Positions 1-7,691 of a stretch of DNA of 13,785 nt are shown here, one piece after another. Source of the DNA: Deltaproteobacteria bacterium (GTDB taxonomy: Bacteria > Desulfobacterota > DAOWOC01); assembly GCA_030642225.1 (NCBI GenBank), contig DAOWOC010000002.1, positions 1 through 13,785 on the forward strand, in the 5' to 3' direction. How positions within the stretch are numbered: position 1 is the first letter of the stretch; each line of letters opens with the position of its first letter. The notes under the pieces were generated by a model that did no database searches, was not told the DNA's origin, and saw nothing but the letters and a program-made list of their open reading frames with translations. Both the position numbers and the translations under genes were made by a program.

Positions 1-315
1 ATTATAAACAGTTATACAAGGGCGGCTTCTGCGGTCAGTTTTGCCGCTTCTTTGTTGGATGGCGGAATTTATATCATCGGTAATGCACCAACAGCCCTGT
101 TAAGGCTTCTTGATCTTATTGAAAACGACATGGCTCAACCTGCCCTTATTGTCGGTCTGCCGGTCGGTTTTGTCAATGCATCCGAATCAAAGGCAAGGCT
201 TATCAAAACAGACATACCTTATATCTCAAATATGGGACGCAAAGGCGGTTCCAATCTTGCGGCATCGGTCATGAATGCCTTGTTGAAAATAATCATACAA
301 AGGGAAAATCCATGA
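1..315 (+). CDS. cbiC: Cobalt-precorrin-8 methylmutase CbiC, 3' part (gene starts upstream of the window)
   Basis: The frame is open from base 1 to the TGA at 313-315, so this is the C-terminal ~104 residues of a protein of usually about 210. CbiC/CobH moves the methyl group from C-11 to C-12 of cobalt-precorrin-8 to give cobyrinate; it is a cytosolic enzyme. Family hallmarks are visible: LDGGIYIIGNAPTAL, then ALIVGLPVGFVNASESK, then GRKGGSNLAASVMNAL near the end. The ATG at position 52 is internal, because the upstream codons in the same frame read as CbiC-like sequence. The stop overlaps the cbiL start in ATGA, which suggests translational coupling. Nothing in the visible part looks broken. 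Confidence 0.93.
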   Translation: MINSYTRAASAVSFAASLLDGGIYIIGNAPTALLRLLDLIENDMAQPALIVGLPVGFVNASESKARLIKTDIPYISNMGRKGGSNLAASVMNALLKIIIQRENP

Positions 316-1034
316 AACATAAAACAGGCAAATTTTACGGGATCGGTGTGGGGCCTGGGGATCCCGAACTTATTTCCATAAAGGCCGTTAATATACTAAA
401 ACGTATGGATGTAATATTTTCAGCATCATCTAAGGATAAAAGAAGTATATCCATGGATATTGCAATGCCTTATCTGCCGTCCATGACTCCGGTTAAGAAT
501 CTTTTATTTCCTATGATAACAGATAAAACTATTCTTAATGAATTATGGGAAAAAAATACATTAAAGATCATAAAGGAGATTGAACAGGGTAAAAATGCGG
601 CTTTTTTAACGCTTGGTGATCCGTTAACATATTCAACTTATGGTTATATTATTAAAAAATTAAAAATAATTGCCCCTTATATTGATATTGAGACAATCCC
701 GGGTATTACTTCATATCAGGCAGCAGCAGCAAGAATAAATATACCTCTTGCCGAAGGTGAGGAATCTCTGCTGATTCTTTCAGGCTCCAAAGGCGGAGAA
801 CAACTTAAAAGGCTTGAAAGACAGGTAGATAATATAGTGTTATTAAAGGCCTATCGCAAAATAAAGGATATCTATTCAACACTTGAGCAAATGGATATGT
901 TGAAAAACACAACGGCAATTATGAACTGCAGCAGGCCGGACGAAAGAATTGTAACAAATATTGAGGAGCTGGTTGAAACAAAGCCCGATTACTTGACACT
1001 TTTGATAATAAAAAAAGGGGATAAAACCTCTTGA
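312..1034 (+). CDS. cbiL: Cobalt-factor II / precorrin-2 C20-methyltransferase CbiL
   Basis: This SAM-dependent tetrapyrrole methylase (240 aa, normal length) adds the methyl group at C-20 of the ring, the first methylation specific to the corrin branch. Visible motifs are GVGPGDPELISIKA (residues 12-25), the SAM-binding LGDPLTYSTYGY (101-112) and IPGITSYQAAAA (129-140). The spacing and the TYSTYGY form are typical of CbiL/CobI rather than of the other Cbi methylases in this operon. The ATG overlaps the cbiC stop by four bases and follows an AAGGGA ribosome-binding site. The stop overlaps the TTG start of cbiD. In an anaerobe with cbiD, cbiG and cbiET alongside, the substrate is expected to be cobalt-factor II; this is inferred from context. 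Confidence 0.93.
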   Translation: MKHKTGKFYGIGVGPGDPELISIKAVNILKRMDVIFSASSKDKRSISMDIAMPYLPSMTPVKNLLFPMITDKTILNELWEKNTLKIIKEIEQGKNAAFLTLGDPLTYSTYGYIIKKLKIIAPYIDIETIPGITSYQAAAARINIPLAEGEESLLILSGSKGGEQLKRLERQVDNIVLLKAYRKIKDIYSTLEQMDMLKNTTAIMNCSRPDERIVTNIEELVETKPDYLTLLIIKKGDKTS

Positions 1035-2148
1035 AAAAATCGCACCAGAGGCTAAGGACGGGTTTTACCACCGGCACAGCGGCAACAGCGGCGGTAAAGG
1101 GCGCATTGATTTTATCGATTCAAAATAAAACCTCAAATTCCGTGTCCGTTACTCTGCCATCGGGTAAAACACTGGAGATATCTATTCATTCGCTTTGCAA
1201 AGATAAAAACAGCGCTGAATGTATTATTAAAAAGGATGCCGGCGATGATCCGGATATAACGCATAAGGCATTGATCGGCGCAAGGGTATGGGTAGAGGAA
1301 AAAACAGATGGCAATAATATTATTTCTATTACAGGGGGATACGGGGTTGGACGTATAACAAAACCAGGGCTCGAGCTTCCGGTTGGGGAGGCTGCTATCA
1401 ATCCTGTGCCAAGAAGCATGATAATAGTTGGTGTTAATGATATTCTGGCCTTATATTCACCTGAAAAATCATTGCAAATAGATATAGAGATTTTTGTGCC
1501 AAAAGGAGAAGAACTCGCAAAAAGGACATTAAATAAACGCCTTGGGATAATCGGCGGTATATCCATCCTTGGAACCACTGGTATTGTAAAACCGCTTTCT
1601 CATGAGGCTTACAAGGCCACAATAGTTTCAAGCTTTTCTGTTGCAAGGGCATTGGGGTGTGAAACAATAATCCTGGCAACAGGCCGAAGAAGCGAAAAAT
1701 TCGCACAAGGGTTTTGGCCTCAATATATTGAAGAGGCGTTTGTACAGTTTGGTGATTATTTTAAATTTTCCGTTGAACATGCAAAAAAAAAGGGTTTAAA
1801 AGAATTTTTCTATCGGTTTTTTTTGGCAAGGCGATCAAGATAGCCCAGGGTTTTTCATATACACATGCTGCTAAGACTAAAATTGACATGAGCCAACTTG
1901 CCGATTGGGCATTTGAAGCATCACAGGATAATCTTCTGGCACAAATGATAAAGGGGGCAAATACCGCACGAGAGGCATTAAAATATATGCAGGAAAAAAA
2001 TATAAAACCGGTATGTCTAATCGGGCAAAAGATGTTTTGCAATATAAGTAAAATAACCGGAGAAGATGTGGATATAAAAAATGTTATCTTTGATTTTGAT
2101 GGCAGTATCCTTTTTGATTCAAGTCTTTTGCACAAGGGGGATGTATGA
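1031..2148 (+). CDS. cbiD: Cobalt-precorrin-5B C1-methyltransferase CbiD, interrupted by a -1 frameshift
   Basis: CbiD methylates C-1 of cobalt-precorrin-5B and is specific to the anaerobic route. Translation begins at a TTG (1031) that overlaps the cbiL stop in TTGA and follows AAGGGG. The N-terminal RTGFTTGTAATAAVKGAL motif is canonical. The zero frame stops at 1841-1843 after 270 residues, and its last ~16 residues do not resemble CbiD. CbiD-like sequence resumes in the -1 frame directly after nine consecutive A (1783-1791): GFKRIFLSVFFGKAIK, then AQGFSYTHAAKTKIDM, running to the TGA at 2146-2148. Joining the frames at AAG (1790-1792) gives 372 residues, the usual CbiD length. Either the gene is expressed by slippage, or it carries a one-base insertion or a sequence error. 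Confidence 0.88.
1783..1792 (+). other. A9-G slippery tract at the cbiD frame change
   Basis: Nine A followed by G. In the zero frame of cbiD this reads A AAA AAG at 1786-1792, the same heptamer as the E. coli dnaX -1 frameshift site. Re-reading one base here joins the two CbiD halves exactly. I found no strong hairpin just downstream and no Shine-Dalgarno-like stimulator upstream, so RNA-polymerase slippage on the A-run or an assembly indel are equally good explanations. Confidence 0.6.
1786..2148 (+). CDS. cbiD: C-terminal segment of CbiD in the -1 frame
   Basis: This is the second half of the split cbiD. It is listed separately because it will appear as its own ORF (ATG at 1888, 86 codons). 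It contains SVFFGKAIKIAQGF, YTHAAKTKIDM and a long helical tail. The ATG at 1888 has no Shine-Dalgarno sequence, and conserved CbiD residues lie upstream of it in the same frame, so independent initiation there is unlikely. Its stop overlaps the cbiET ATG, so ribosomes need to reach this frame for coupled translation of cbiET. Confidence 0.7.
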   Translation, partial: KKGFKRIFLSVFFGKAIKIAQGFSYTHAAKTKIDMSQLADWAFEASQDNLLAQMIKGANTAREALKYMQEKNIKPVCLIGQKMFCNISKITGEDVDIKNVIFDFDGSILFDSSLLHKGDV

Positions 2149-3374
2149 TCCCTGTTGAGATAATCGGTTTTGGGCTCGGGTTTGATGACCTTGCGCCAAA
2201 ACATATCAGAATAATTAAGGGGGCTGATATATTGATCGGTGGTAAAAGGCACCTTGCTGCATTTCAAGATCATCCTTCTGAAAAAAAAGAAATCACAGGT
2301 AAAATTGACAAACTTGCAGATTTTATAAGAAAAAATATCACACATAAAAAGATAGTTGTTATGGCATCAGGTGACCCTTTATTTTTCGGGATCGGCGCCA
2401 CACTTATAACAGCGCTTGGGCCTGACAATATAAAGATACATCCGAATATTTCAAGTATTGCAGCGGCATTCAGCCGTATAAAGGAACCATGGGATGATGT
2501 CCGTGTCATAAGCCTGCATGGCAACAGATTATTATCCCCTTTATTTAAGGCACTTGAGGAAAACAGCAGGGTTGCTGTTTTTACTGATGCAAACAAAACG
2601 CCCTCATGGCTGGCCAGTAAGCTGGTTGAAAAAGGGATACAAAATTTTCATATGTGCGTACTTGAAAATCTTGGTACGGATGATGAATCAATCTCCTGGC
2701 ATACCCTTGGACAGGCGGCTGTTAAATCATTCTCATCACTTAATGTGGTAATTCTTAAAAAATACCCGTCTGAATCCAGGGCTGATGCCACCTCTTTTTT
2801 AAAAGATTTTTATCTTGGGGCTGAAGATGATTTGTTTGAACATGAAGCAGGGCTTATTACCAAATCTGAAATCAGGGCAGTTACATTATCCAAACTTCGC
2901 CTCTGGCCAGGGCTTGTTTTTTGGGATCTTGGTGCGGGCAGCGGTTCAATAGCTATTGAGGCATCTTTACTGCTTGGCGATGGGAAGATTATAGCAGTAG
3001 AACAAAAGCAGGAAAGGATTAAGCTTATTGAGCAGAACAAAAAACATTTTAATGTTAATAATCTCTTTATTGTCAAGGCTGTTATGCCTGATGGATTAAA
3101 TGACCTTCCCTTGCCCGATCGTATTTTTATCGGTGGTGGCGGAAAAGAACTTGGATTAATTATAGAACGTGCCGCAGCTCGTTTAAAAAAAAATGGGGTG
3201 ATAGTTGTTAATACTGTATTGTTTAACAGTCTTGAGACAGCACGTATGACCTTGGGCAAGCTTGATTTTAAGATTGAAGTGGCGCAGATACAGGTAAGCA
3301 AGAGTAAACCCATGCCACATGACGCAAGATTTATTGCGCTTAATCCTGTATGGATTATAACCGGATATAAATAA
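2145..3374 (+). CDS. cbiET: CbiET fusion: precorrin-6Y C5,15-methyltransferase (decarboxylating)
   Basis: A 409-aa two-domain enzyme, as in CobL, that methylates C-5 and C-15 and decarboxylates the acetate side chain at C-12. Residues 1 to about 210 are a CbiE tetrapyrrole methylase: IEIIGFGLGFDDL at the N-terminus and ASGDPLFFGIG at 74-84. Residues from about 229 to the end are CbiT, a Rossmann-type methyltransferase, beginning FEHEAGLITKSEIRAVTLSKLRL, with SAM motif I DLGAGSGS at 261-268 and later an IGGGGKEL loop. The ATG overlaps the cbiD stop and lies just after AAGGGGG, a strong ribosome-binding site that could rescue translation despite the cbiD frameshift. The fused form is common in Desulfobacterota. 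Both active domains look intact. Confidence 0.94.
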   Translation: MIPVEIIGFGLGFDDLAPKHIRIIKGADILIGGKRHLAAFQDHPSEKKEITGKIDKLADFIRKNITHKKIVVMASGDPLFFGIGATLITALGPDNIKIHPNISSIAAAFSRIKEPWDDVRVISLHGNRLLSPLFKALEENSRVAVFTDANKTPSWLASKLVEKGIQNFHMCVLENLGTDDESISWHTLGQAAVKSFSSLNVVILKKYPSESRADATSFLKDFYLGAEDDLFEHEAGLITKSEIRAVTLSKLRLWPGLVFWDLGAGSGSIAIEASLLLGDGKIIAVEQKQERIKLIEQNKKHFNVNNLFIVKAVMPDGLNDLPLPDRIFIGGGGKELGLIIERAAARLKKNGVIVVNTVLFNSLETARMTLGKLDFKIEVAQIQVSKSKPMPHDARFIALNPVWIITGYK

Positions 3375-3389
3375 AAATTATAACTGATA

Positions 3390-4190
3390 ATGGAAAATGA
3401 CACTGTGGATACAAAAATTAAAACAACAAAATACCCGATTATTTTTATCGGAGCAGGCCCGGGTGACCCTGAACTTATAACAGTAAAGGGCAAAAAAGTA
3501 TTAAGCAAAGCCGATGTCATCGTTTATGCCGGTTCTCTTGTCCCTGAAGCCCTTTTAAAATGGGCAAAACAGGGGTCTTTGAAGATTAGCAGCGCACCAT
3601 TAAACTTAGAAGAAACGCTCGATATCATGCTAAAGGCTTATGAAGAAGGGAAAAAGGTTGTAAGACTTCATTCAGGCGATCCAAGTATGTATGGTGCTAT
3701 TTATGAACAAATTGTTGAGATAGAGGGGGAATCCATCCCATGTGAGGTAATACCGGGTGTAACCGCTGCCTTTGCAGCTGCTGCTGAATCCAAAATGGAA
3801 TACACAATCCCCGGCATAAGCCAGACGCTTATCCTGACCCGTATGAGCGGAAGGACCAAAGTACCGGAATCAGAATCATTAAAAGACCTTGCTGCTCACA
3901 AATCATCAATGGCTATTTATTTAAGCATCTCTCTTGCAAAAGAGACCACAGATATACTGATGGATGCCTATGGAGCGGATGCTCCTGCTATAATTGCCTA
4001 TAAGGTCAGTCATCCTGAACAGAAGATTATTCATACTCAAATTAAGAATATTTTAAAGACACTTAAAAAAGAAGATATATCAAGACAGGCCTTAATAATT
4101 GTAGGCAATGCCACCAATGTCAGGGAGATGGAGACATTTGAAAAATCCCAGCTCTATAATAAAAATTTTTCTCATAATTTCAGAAAATGA
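3390..4190 (+). CDS. cbiF: Cobalt-precorrin-4 C11-methyltransferase CbiF
   Basis: SAM-dependent methylase (266 aa) that methylates C-11 of cobalt-precorrin-4. Diagnostic sequence: IFIGAGPGDPELITVKGKKVL at about residues 18-38, then DVIVYAGSLVPEALL, LHSGDPSMYGAIYEQ, and IPGVTAAFAAAA. The AGSLVP stretch separates CbiF/CobM from its paralogues. The gene lies 15 bases after cbiET, the only clear non-overlapping junction before cbiP. The ATG at 3390 has almost no Shine-Dalgarno. A GTG at 3405 preceded by TGGA is a possible alternative start that would remove five residues outside the fold. The stop overlaps the cbiG ATG in ATGA. Confidence 0.94.
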   Translation: MENDTVDTKIKTTKYPIIFIGAGPGDPELITVKGKKVLSKADVIVYAGSLVPEALLKWAKQGSLKISSAPLNLEETLDIMLKAYEEGKKVVRLHSGDPSMYGAIYEQIVEIEGESIPCEVIPGVTAAFAAAAESKMEYTIPGISQTLILTRMSGRTKVPESESLKDLAAHKSSMAIYLSISLAKETTDILMDAYGADAPAIIAYKVSHPEQKIIHTQIKNILKTLKKEDISRQALIIVGNATNVREMETFEKSQLYNKNFSHNFRK

Positions 4191-5245
4191 AAACTTTTTT
4201 TCAAAATAAAGGCATTTCTGAAAAATATGCCATCTGGGCGCTTACTCTAAAAGGAGCTGAACTGGCAGGCATGCTTAATAAGAAACTTCTCGGTTCAGAG
4301 TGTTTTCTGCCGTCACATATGATTATAAAAGAGAGTACATGCAGCGGTTTTGATAAATTTAAATCTGAATTAACATCTGTTTTTAATCAATTTCAAGGCC
4401 ATATTTTTATAATGGCGACCGGTATAGTTGTAAGGGTAATAGCATCTCTTATAAAAAATAAAACAACTGACCCGGCTGTTATTGTTATGGATGAAAAGGG
4501 ACACCATGTTATCAGCCTCCTTTCTGGCCATATAGGAGGGGCAAACAGGCTTGCCTGTAAAATTGCAAAGATAGTCAATGGCGATCCTGTGATTACAACA
4601 GCTACAGATATAAATCATCTTACAGGCATAGACTCTTTTGCGCATGAGACCGGTCTTTTTATTGAAAATCCGGCAGCCATAAAAAAGGTTAATATGGCGA
4701 TAGTTGCAAATAAAGAGATTAATGTCCATGACCCGTATAATCTTTTATCTGATTGTTTTAATAATATAATCCCATGGGATGAACAGGGGCGTATTTTGCC
4801 CGGGGTATATATCAGTGACAAGATAAGCCCCATGGCTCAGGATGAGACACTTATCCTGAGACCCTGCATACTTGTTGTTGGGATAGGATGTAACAGGGGT
4901 GTTAAAAAGGATGCATTAATGGATTTTCTGTTTAAGGTTTTTAAAACAGCCGGACTTTCCTTAAACAGCATTCAAAAATTTGCAACAATTGATCTTAAAC
5001 AGGATGAAGAGGGAATCTTGTCCCTTGCGCGTGGGCTTAATAAACCCATTGTTTTTTATAGCCCTGATGAACTTTCCATGGTTCAGGGCGTTAAAACGCC
5101 TTCAGAAATTGTAAAATATTATACCGGAGTTAAAAGCGTATGCGAAGCAGCGGCACTATTTGCAGCAAACACCACTCAAATGATAGTGAAAAAACAGATG
5201 ACAAAGGATATAACCATAGCAGTTGCCAGAACAGGCTTTATGTGA
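4187..5245 (+). CDS. cbiG: Cobalt-precorrin-5A hydrolase CbiG
   Basis: CbiG opens the delta-lactone of cobalt-precorrin-5A and releases the C-20 carbon as acetaldehyde, the ring-contraction step of the anaerobic pathway. The 352-aa protein shows the expected order: an N-terminal domain with FIMATGIVVRVIASLI and the hallmark VISLLSGHIGGANRLA, a variable middle, then the C-terminal domain with LVVGIGCNRGVKKDAL, FATIDLKQDEEGI and the terminal ITIAVAR. Length and domains are normal. The ATG overlaps the cbiF stop. The last 106 bases overlap an upstream extension of the cbiH frame; see that entry. Confidence 0.94.
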   Translation: MKTFFQNKGISEKYAIWALTLKGAELAGMLNKKLLGSECFLPSHMIIKESTCSGFDKFKSELTSVFNQFQGHIFIMATGIVVRVIASLIKNKTTDPAVIVMDEKGHHVISLLSGHIGGANRLACKIAKIVNGDPVITTATDINHLTGIDSFAHETGLFIENPAAIKKVNMAIVANKEINVHDPYNLLSDCFNNIIPWDEQGRILPGVYISDKISPMAQDETLILRPCILVVGIGCNRGVKKDALMDFLFKVFKTAGLSLNSIQKFATIDLKQDEEGILSLARGLNKPIVFYSPDELSMVQGVKTPSEIVKYYTGVKSVCEAAALFAANTTQMIVKKQMTKDITIAVARTGFM

Positions 5246-6003
5246 TCAGTATTGGCCCTGGCAATACCGAGTATTTTTCAAGAAAAGCATTTGATATACT
5301 TAAGGATATTGATGTGGTGGTTGGATATAAAACCTATATTCAACTTGTATCTATGGTTATTAAGGATAAAACCATAGTTTCTTATGGAATGAAAAAAGAG
5401 ATAGACAGGGCAAAGACTGCCATTGATCATGCCATGGCAGGTCAAAAAACAGCTATTATTTCAAGCGGCGACGCAGGAATCTATGGTATGGCCGGACTTG
5501 TTCTTGAGATATGTGCTGAAAAAAAGATCAGGGTTGCAAAGCAGGAGAGATCGGAAGAGTCTGACCTGATACTTGAAATAATCCCGGGTATCCCTGCTTT
5601 AAGCGCAGGGGCATCTCTTCTTGGCGCACCTCTTATGCATGATTTTGCAAGCATAAGCTTAAGCGATCTCATGACCCCTTTTGATGTGATTCTTAATCGA
5701 ATAACCTGCGCTGCAAAGGGAGATTTTGTCATTGTAATCTATAATCCAAAAAGCAGAAAACGGGACTGGCAGTTAAAGGCTGTTTTGGAACGTTTACTTG
5801 AATTTAAGGCAAAGGATACGCCTGTCGGCATTGTTTCAAGGGCAATGAGGGATGGGGAGATTGTTAAATTGGCCACGCTTGTCAGTGTCCCGTTTGATGA
5901 AATTGACATGCAGACGATTCTGATAATCGGAAACAGTGCGACTTACTGTTATAAAGATTTTATGATAACCCCGCGCGGATATTTAAATAAATATTCCATA
6001 TAG
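5140..6003 (+). CDS. cbiH: Cobalt-precorrin-3 C17-methyltransferase CbiH
   Basis: This methylase adds the methyl at C-17 and promotes ring contraction (CobJ equivalent). Motifs: LYVISIGPGNTEY, SSGDAGIYGMAGLV, IPGIPALSAGASLLGAPL, HDFASISLSDLMTPF and VIVIYNPKSRKRDWQL; the last two are diagnostic of CbiH/CobJ. The start is unclear. The GTG at 5242 gives a neat GTGA overlap with the cbiG stop, but it would delete the LYV of the first beta-strand. The only other in-frame start is ATG 5140, with GGAG ten bases upstream; it adds 34 residues of unremarkable sequence and overlaps cbiG by 106 bases. I kept 5140 because LYV is conserved in the family. There is no C-terminal iron-sulfur extension of the CbiH60 type. 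Confidence 0.88.
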   Translation: MRSSGTICSKHHSNDSEKTDDKGYNHSSCQNRLYVISIGPGNTEYFSRKAFDILKDIDVVVGYKTYIQLVSMVIKDKTIVSYGMKKEIDRAKTAIDHAMAGQKTAIISSGDAGIYGMAGLVLEICAEKKIRVAKQERSEESDLILEIIPGIPALSAGASLLGAPLMHDFASISLSDLMTPFDVILNRITCAAKGDFVIVIYNPKSRKRDWQLKAVLERLLEFKAKDTPVGIVSRAMRDGEIVKLATLVSVPFDEIDMQTILIIGNSATYCYKDFMITPRGYLNKYSI

Positions 6004-6026
6004 CCATAAAATAAAGAGTTCTTGAA

Positions 6027-7571
6027 ATGAGTGCCAATGGCCTGACAAAAAAGATAAATAAAAGGGAATTTGCCCCGTGCATTGCAGTCCTTGGGACAGG
6101 ATCGGATGTAGGTAAAAGCATTGCAGCAACTGCGCTTTGCAGAATATTCACCAATTACGGGCTTAAGGTTGCGCCCTTTAAGGCGCAGAATATGTCAAAC
6201 AATTCCGGTGTAACCCCAAACGGCAAGGAGATGGGAAGGGCGCAGATAGTTCAGGCAGAGGCGGCAAAAATCCCGCCCCATGAGGATATGAATCCCATAC
6301 TTCTTAAACCTTCGAGCGATACAGGGGCGCAGGTTGTTGTCCTCGGAGAGGTCTTTGGCAATCAAAAAGCACAGGCTTATTACAGGAAAAAAGAGCATTT
6401 TTTTAAAATTGCCTGTGAAGCCCTTGACAGATTAAGGATGAATCATGATCTAATTATAATGGAAGGTGCAGGCTCATGCGCTGAGGTGAATCTTGCAAAA
6501 AATGATATAACAAATTTAAGGATTGCAAAATATGCCGATGCCCCTGTAATCCTTGTATCTGATATTCACAGGGGTGGCGTCTTTGCGCAATGCATTGGGA
6601 CACTTGCATGTATTTCTCCCGAAGAACAGGCACAGATAACCGGTTTTTTGATCAACCGGTTTCGTGGTGATCCTGAACTGTTTAAAGATGGAATTAAATG
6701 GATTGAAGAAAAAACATCAAAACCCGTAATCGGCCTGATACCAAATTATAACGATATCCAGATTGAGGCCGAGGACTCGGTTGTTTTAGAAAAAATTATA
6801 TCTGTTGACGAAGACAGGGGTAATGATTCAATAGGAATTATTAAACTCCCGCATATTTCAAATTTTAATGATTTTGATCCGCTTATCCGTACAAAAAGCG
6901 TGAGACTCTCTTTTTTAAAAAGTCCCGAAGACCTTGGGCAATACAAGGCATTGATTATCCCGGGTTCAAAGAATACAAGAAATGACCTTAAATGGCTTAA
7001 GCAGTCAGGCTGGGAGGATAAACTTATCTCATATGCCAGGGCAGGCGGTTATATCCTTGGTATTTGCGGGGGATACCAGATGCTCGGCAGGGTAATACAT
7101 GACCCTGACGGCCTTGAAGGTAAAAAAGGGAGTACTGATGGATTAAACCTGCTTCCTGTTGAAACGATCTTAAAGGCTCCTAAAATAACAACACGCACAA
7201 GTTTTGCATGGGATGAGGCTTATGGAGATGGATACGAGATACATCTTGGCGAGACAAAAGGCGAAACAAGGCATTTATTTGAAATAAAAATCCAAAATGG
7301 TCAAAAAAGTCAGTTGAAAGATGGGGGCATGTCTCTGGATAATCATATAATGGGGACATATATCCACGGGCTCTTTGATTCCCCTGCTATTTTATTGAAA
7401 TGGCTAACTATGACAGGCTTTAACATACTTGAAATACAAGAAAATTCAGGCTTATCCTTCCGCGATAAAGAATATGACCGACTCGCTAATCACTTTTTAT
7501 CCAACATGAATATAGATTACATTATCGGGGCAATGGGTACACATTTTTCATATCTCTTTGAAAAAACTTGA
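6027..7571 (+). CDS. cbiP: Cobyric acid synthase (adenosylcobyrinate amide synthase) CbiP/CobQ
   Basis: ATP- and glutamine-dependent enzyme that amidates four carboxylates (b, d, e, g) of adenosylcobyrinate a,c-diamide. The N-terminal synthetase domain carries the P-loop-like VLGTGSDVGKS (residues 21-31) and the signature APFKAQNMSNNSG (49-61). The C-terminal class I glutamine amidotransferase domain carries the nucleophile Cys347 in GICGGYQMLG and the catalytic His447 in GTYIHGLFDS. Its 514 aa is normal for the family. It lies 23 bases after cbiH and is the last gene of the operon. No GC-rich terminator follows; only AT-rich sequence separates it from the next gene, which has its own promoter. 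Confidence 0.95.
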   Translation: MSANGLTKKINKREFAPCIAVLGTGSDVGKSIAATALCRIFTNYGLKVAPFKAQNMSNNSGVTPNGKEMGRAQIVQAEAAKIPPHEDMNPILLKPSSDTGAQVVVLGEVFGNQKAQAYYRKKEHFFKIACEALDRLRMNHDLIIMEGAGSCAEVNLAKNDITNLRIAKYADAPVILVSDIHRGGVFAQCIGTLACISPEEQAQITGFLINRFRGDPELFKDGIKWIEEKTSKPVIGLIPNYNDIQIEAEDSVVLEKIISVDEDRGNDSIGIIKLPHISNFNDFDPLIRTKSVRLSFLKSPEDLGQYKALIIPGSKNTRNDLKWLKQSGWEDKLISYARAGGYILGICGGYQMLGRVIHDPDGLEGKKGSTDGLNLLPVETILKAPKITTRTSFAWDEAYGDGYEIHLGETKGETRHLFEIKIQNGQKSQLKDGGMSLDNHIMGTYIHGLFDSPAILLKWLTMTGFNILEIQENSGLSFRDKEYDRLANHFLSNMNIDYIIGAMGTHFSYLFEKT

Positions 7572-7620
7572 TTATTTTTTAAAAAACTGTCAAATTATTA
7601 TACTTAATATTATTGCGTCC

Positions 7621-7648
7621 TTGCCATTGAACTAAAAAATAATATAAT
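7621..7648 (+). promoter_or_regulatory. Sigma70-type promoter of the PilZ gene
   Basis: TTGCCA (7621-7626), a 16-base spacer, then a perfect TATAAT (7643-7648). A start site near 7655 would leave a ~37-base leader with AAAGGA 11 bases before the ATG. This separates the PilZ gene from the cobalamin operon. Confidence 0.6.
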
Positions 7649-7691
7649 ATGCTTTAATGAGAAGATTTTTACTTAAAGGAAATTTTTTTTA

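Noticed and set aside
1817..1824. T8 run as the site of the cbiD frame change
   Set aside because: Shifting here would leave a poor KGLKEFFYR stretch; shifting at the A-run gives KGFKRIFLSVFFGK, a much better CbiD sequence.
1761..2345. 194-codon minus-strand open frame across the cbiD frameshift
   Set aside because: The plus strand encodes conserved CbiD and CbiE sequence here; the antisense product is low-complexity and unlike any known family.
2810..3520. 236-codon open frame on the minus strand
   Set aside because: It lies antisense over the CbiT part of cbiET and the start of cbiF, whose plus-strand products have clear family motifs; the minus-strand product shows no recognisable domain.
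4370..4729. 119-codon minus-strand frame within cbiG
   Set aside because: Shadow of the strongly conserved SLLSGHIGGANR region of CbiG.
7572..7620. Terminator after the cobalamin operon
   Set aside because: Only AT palindromes such as ATTTTTTAAAAAA; no GC-containing stem followed by a T-run.
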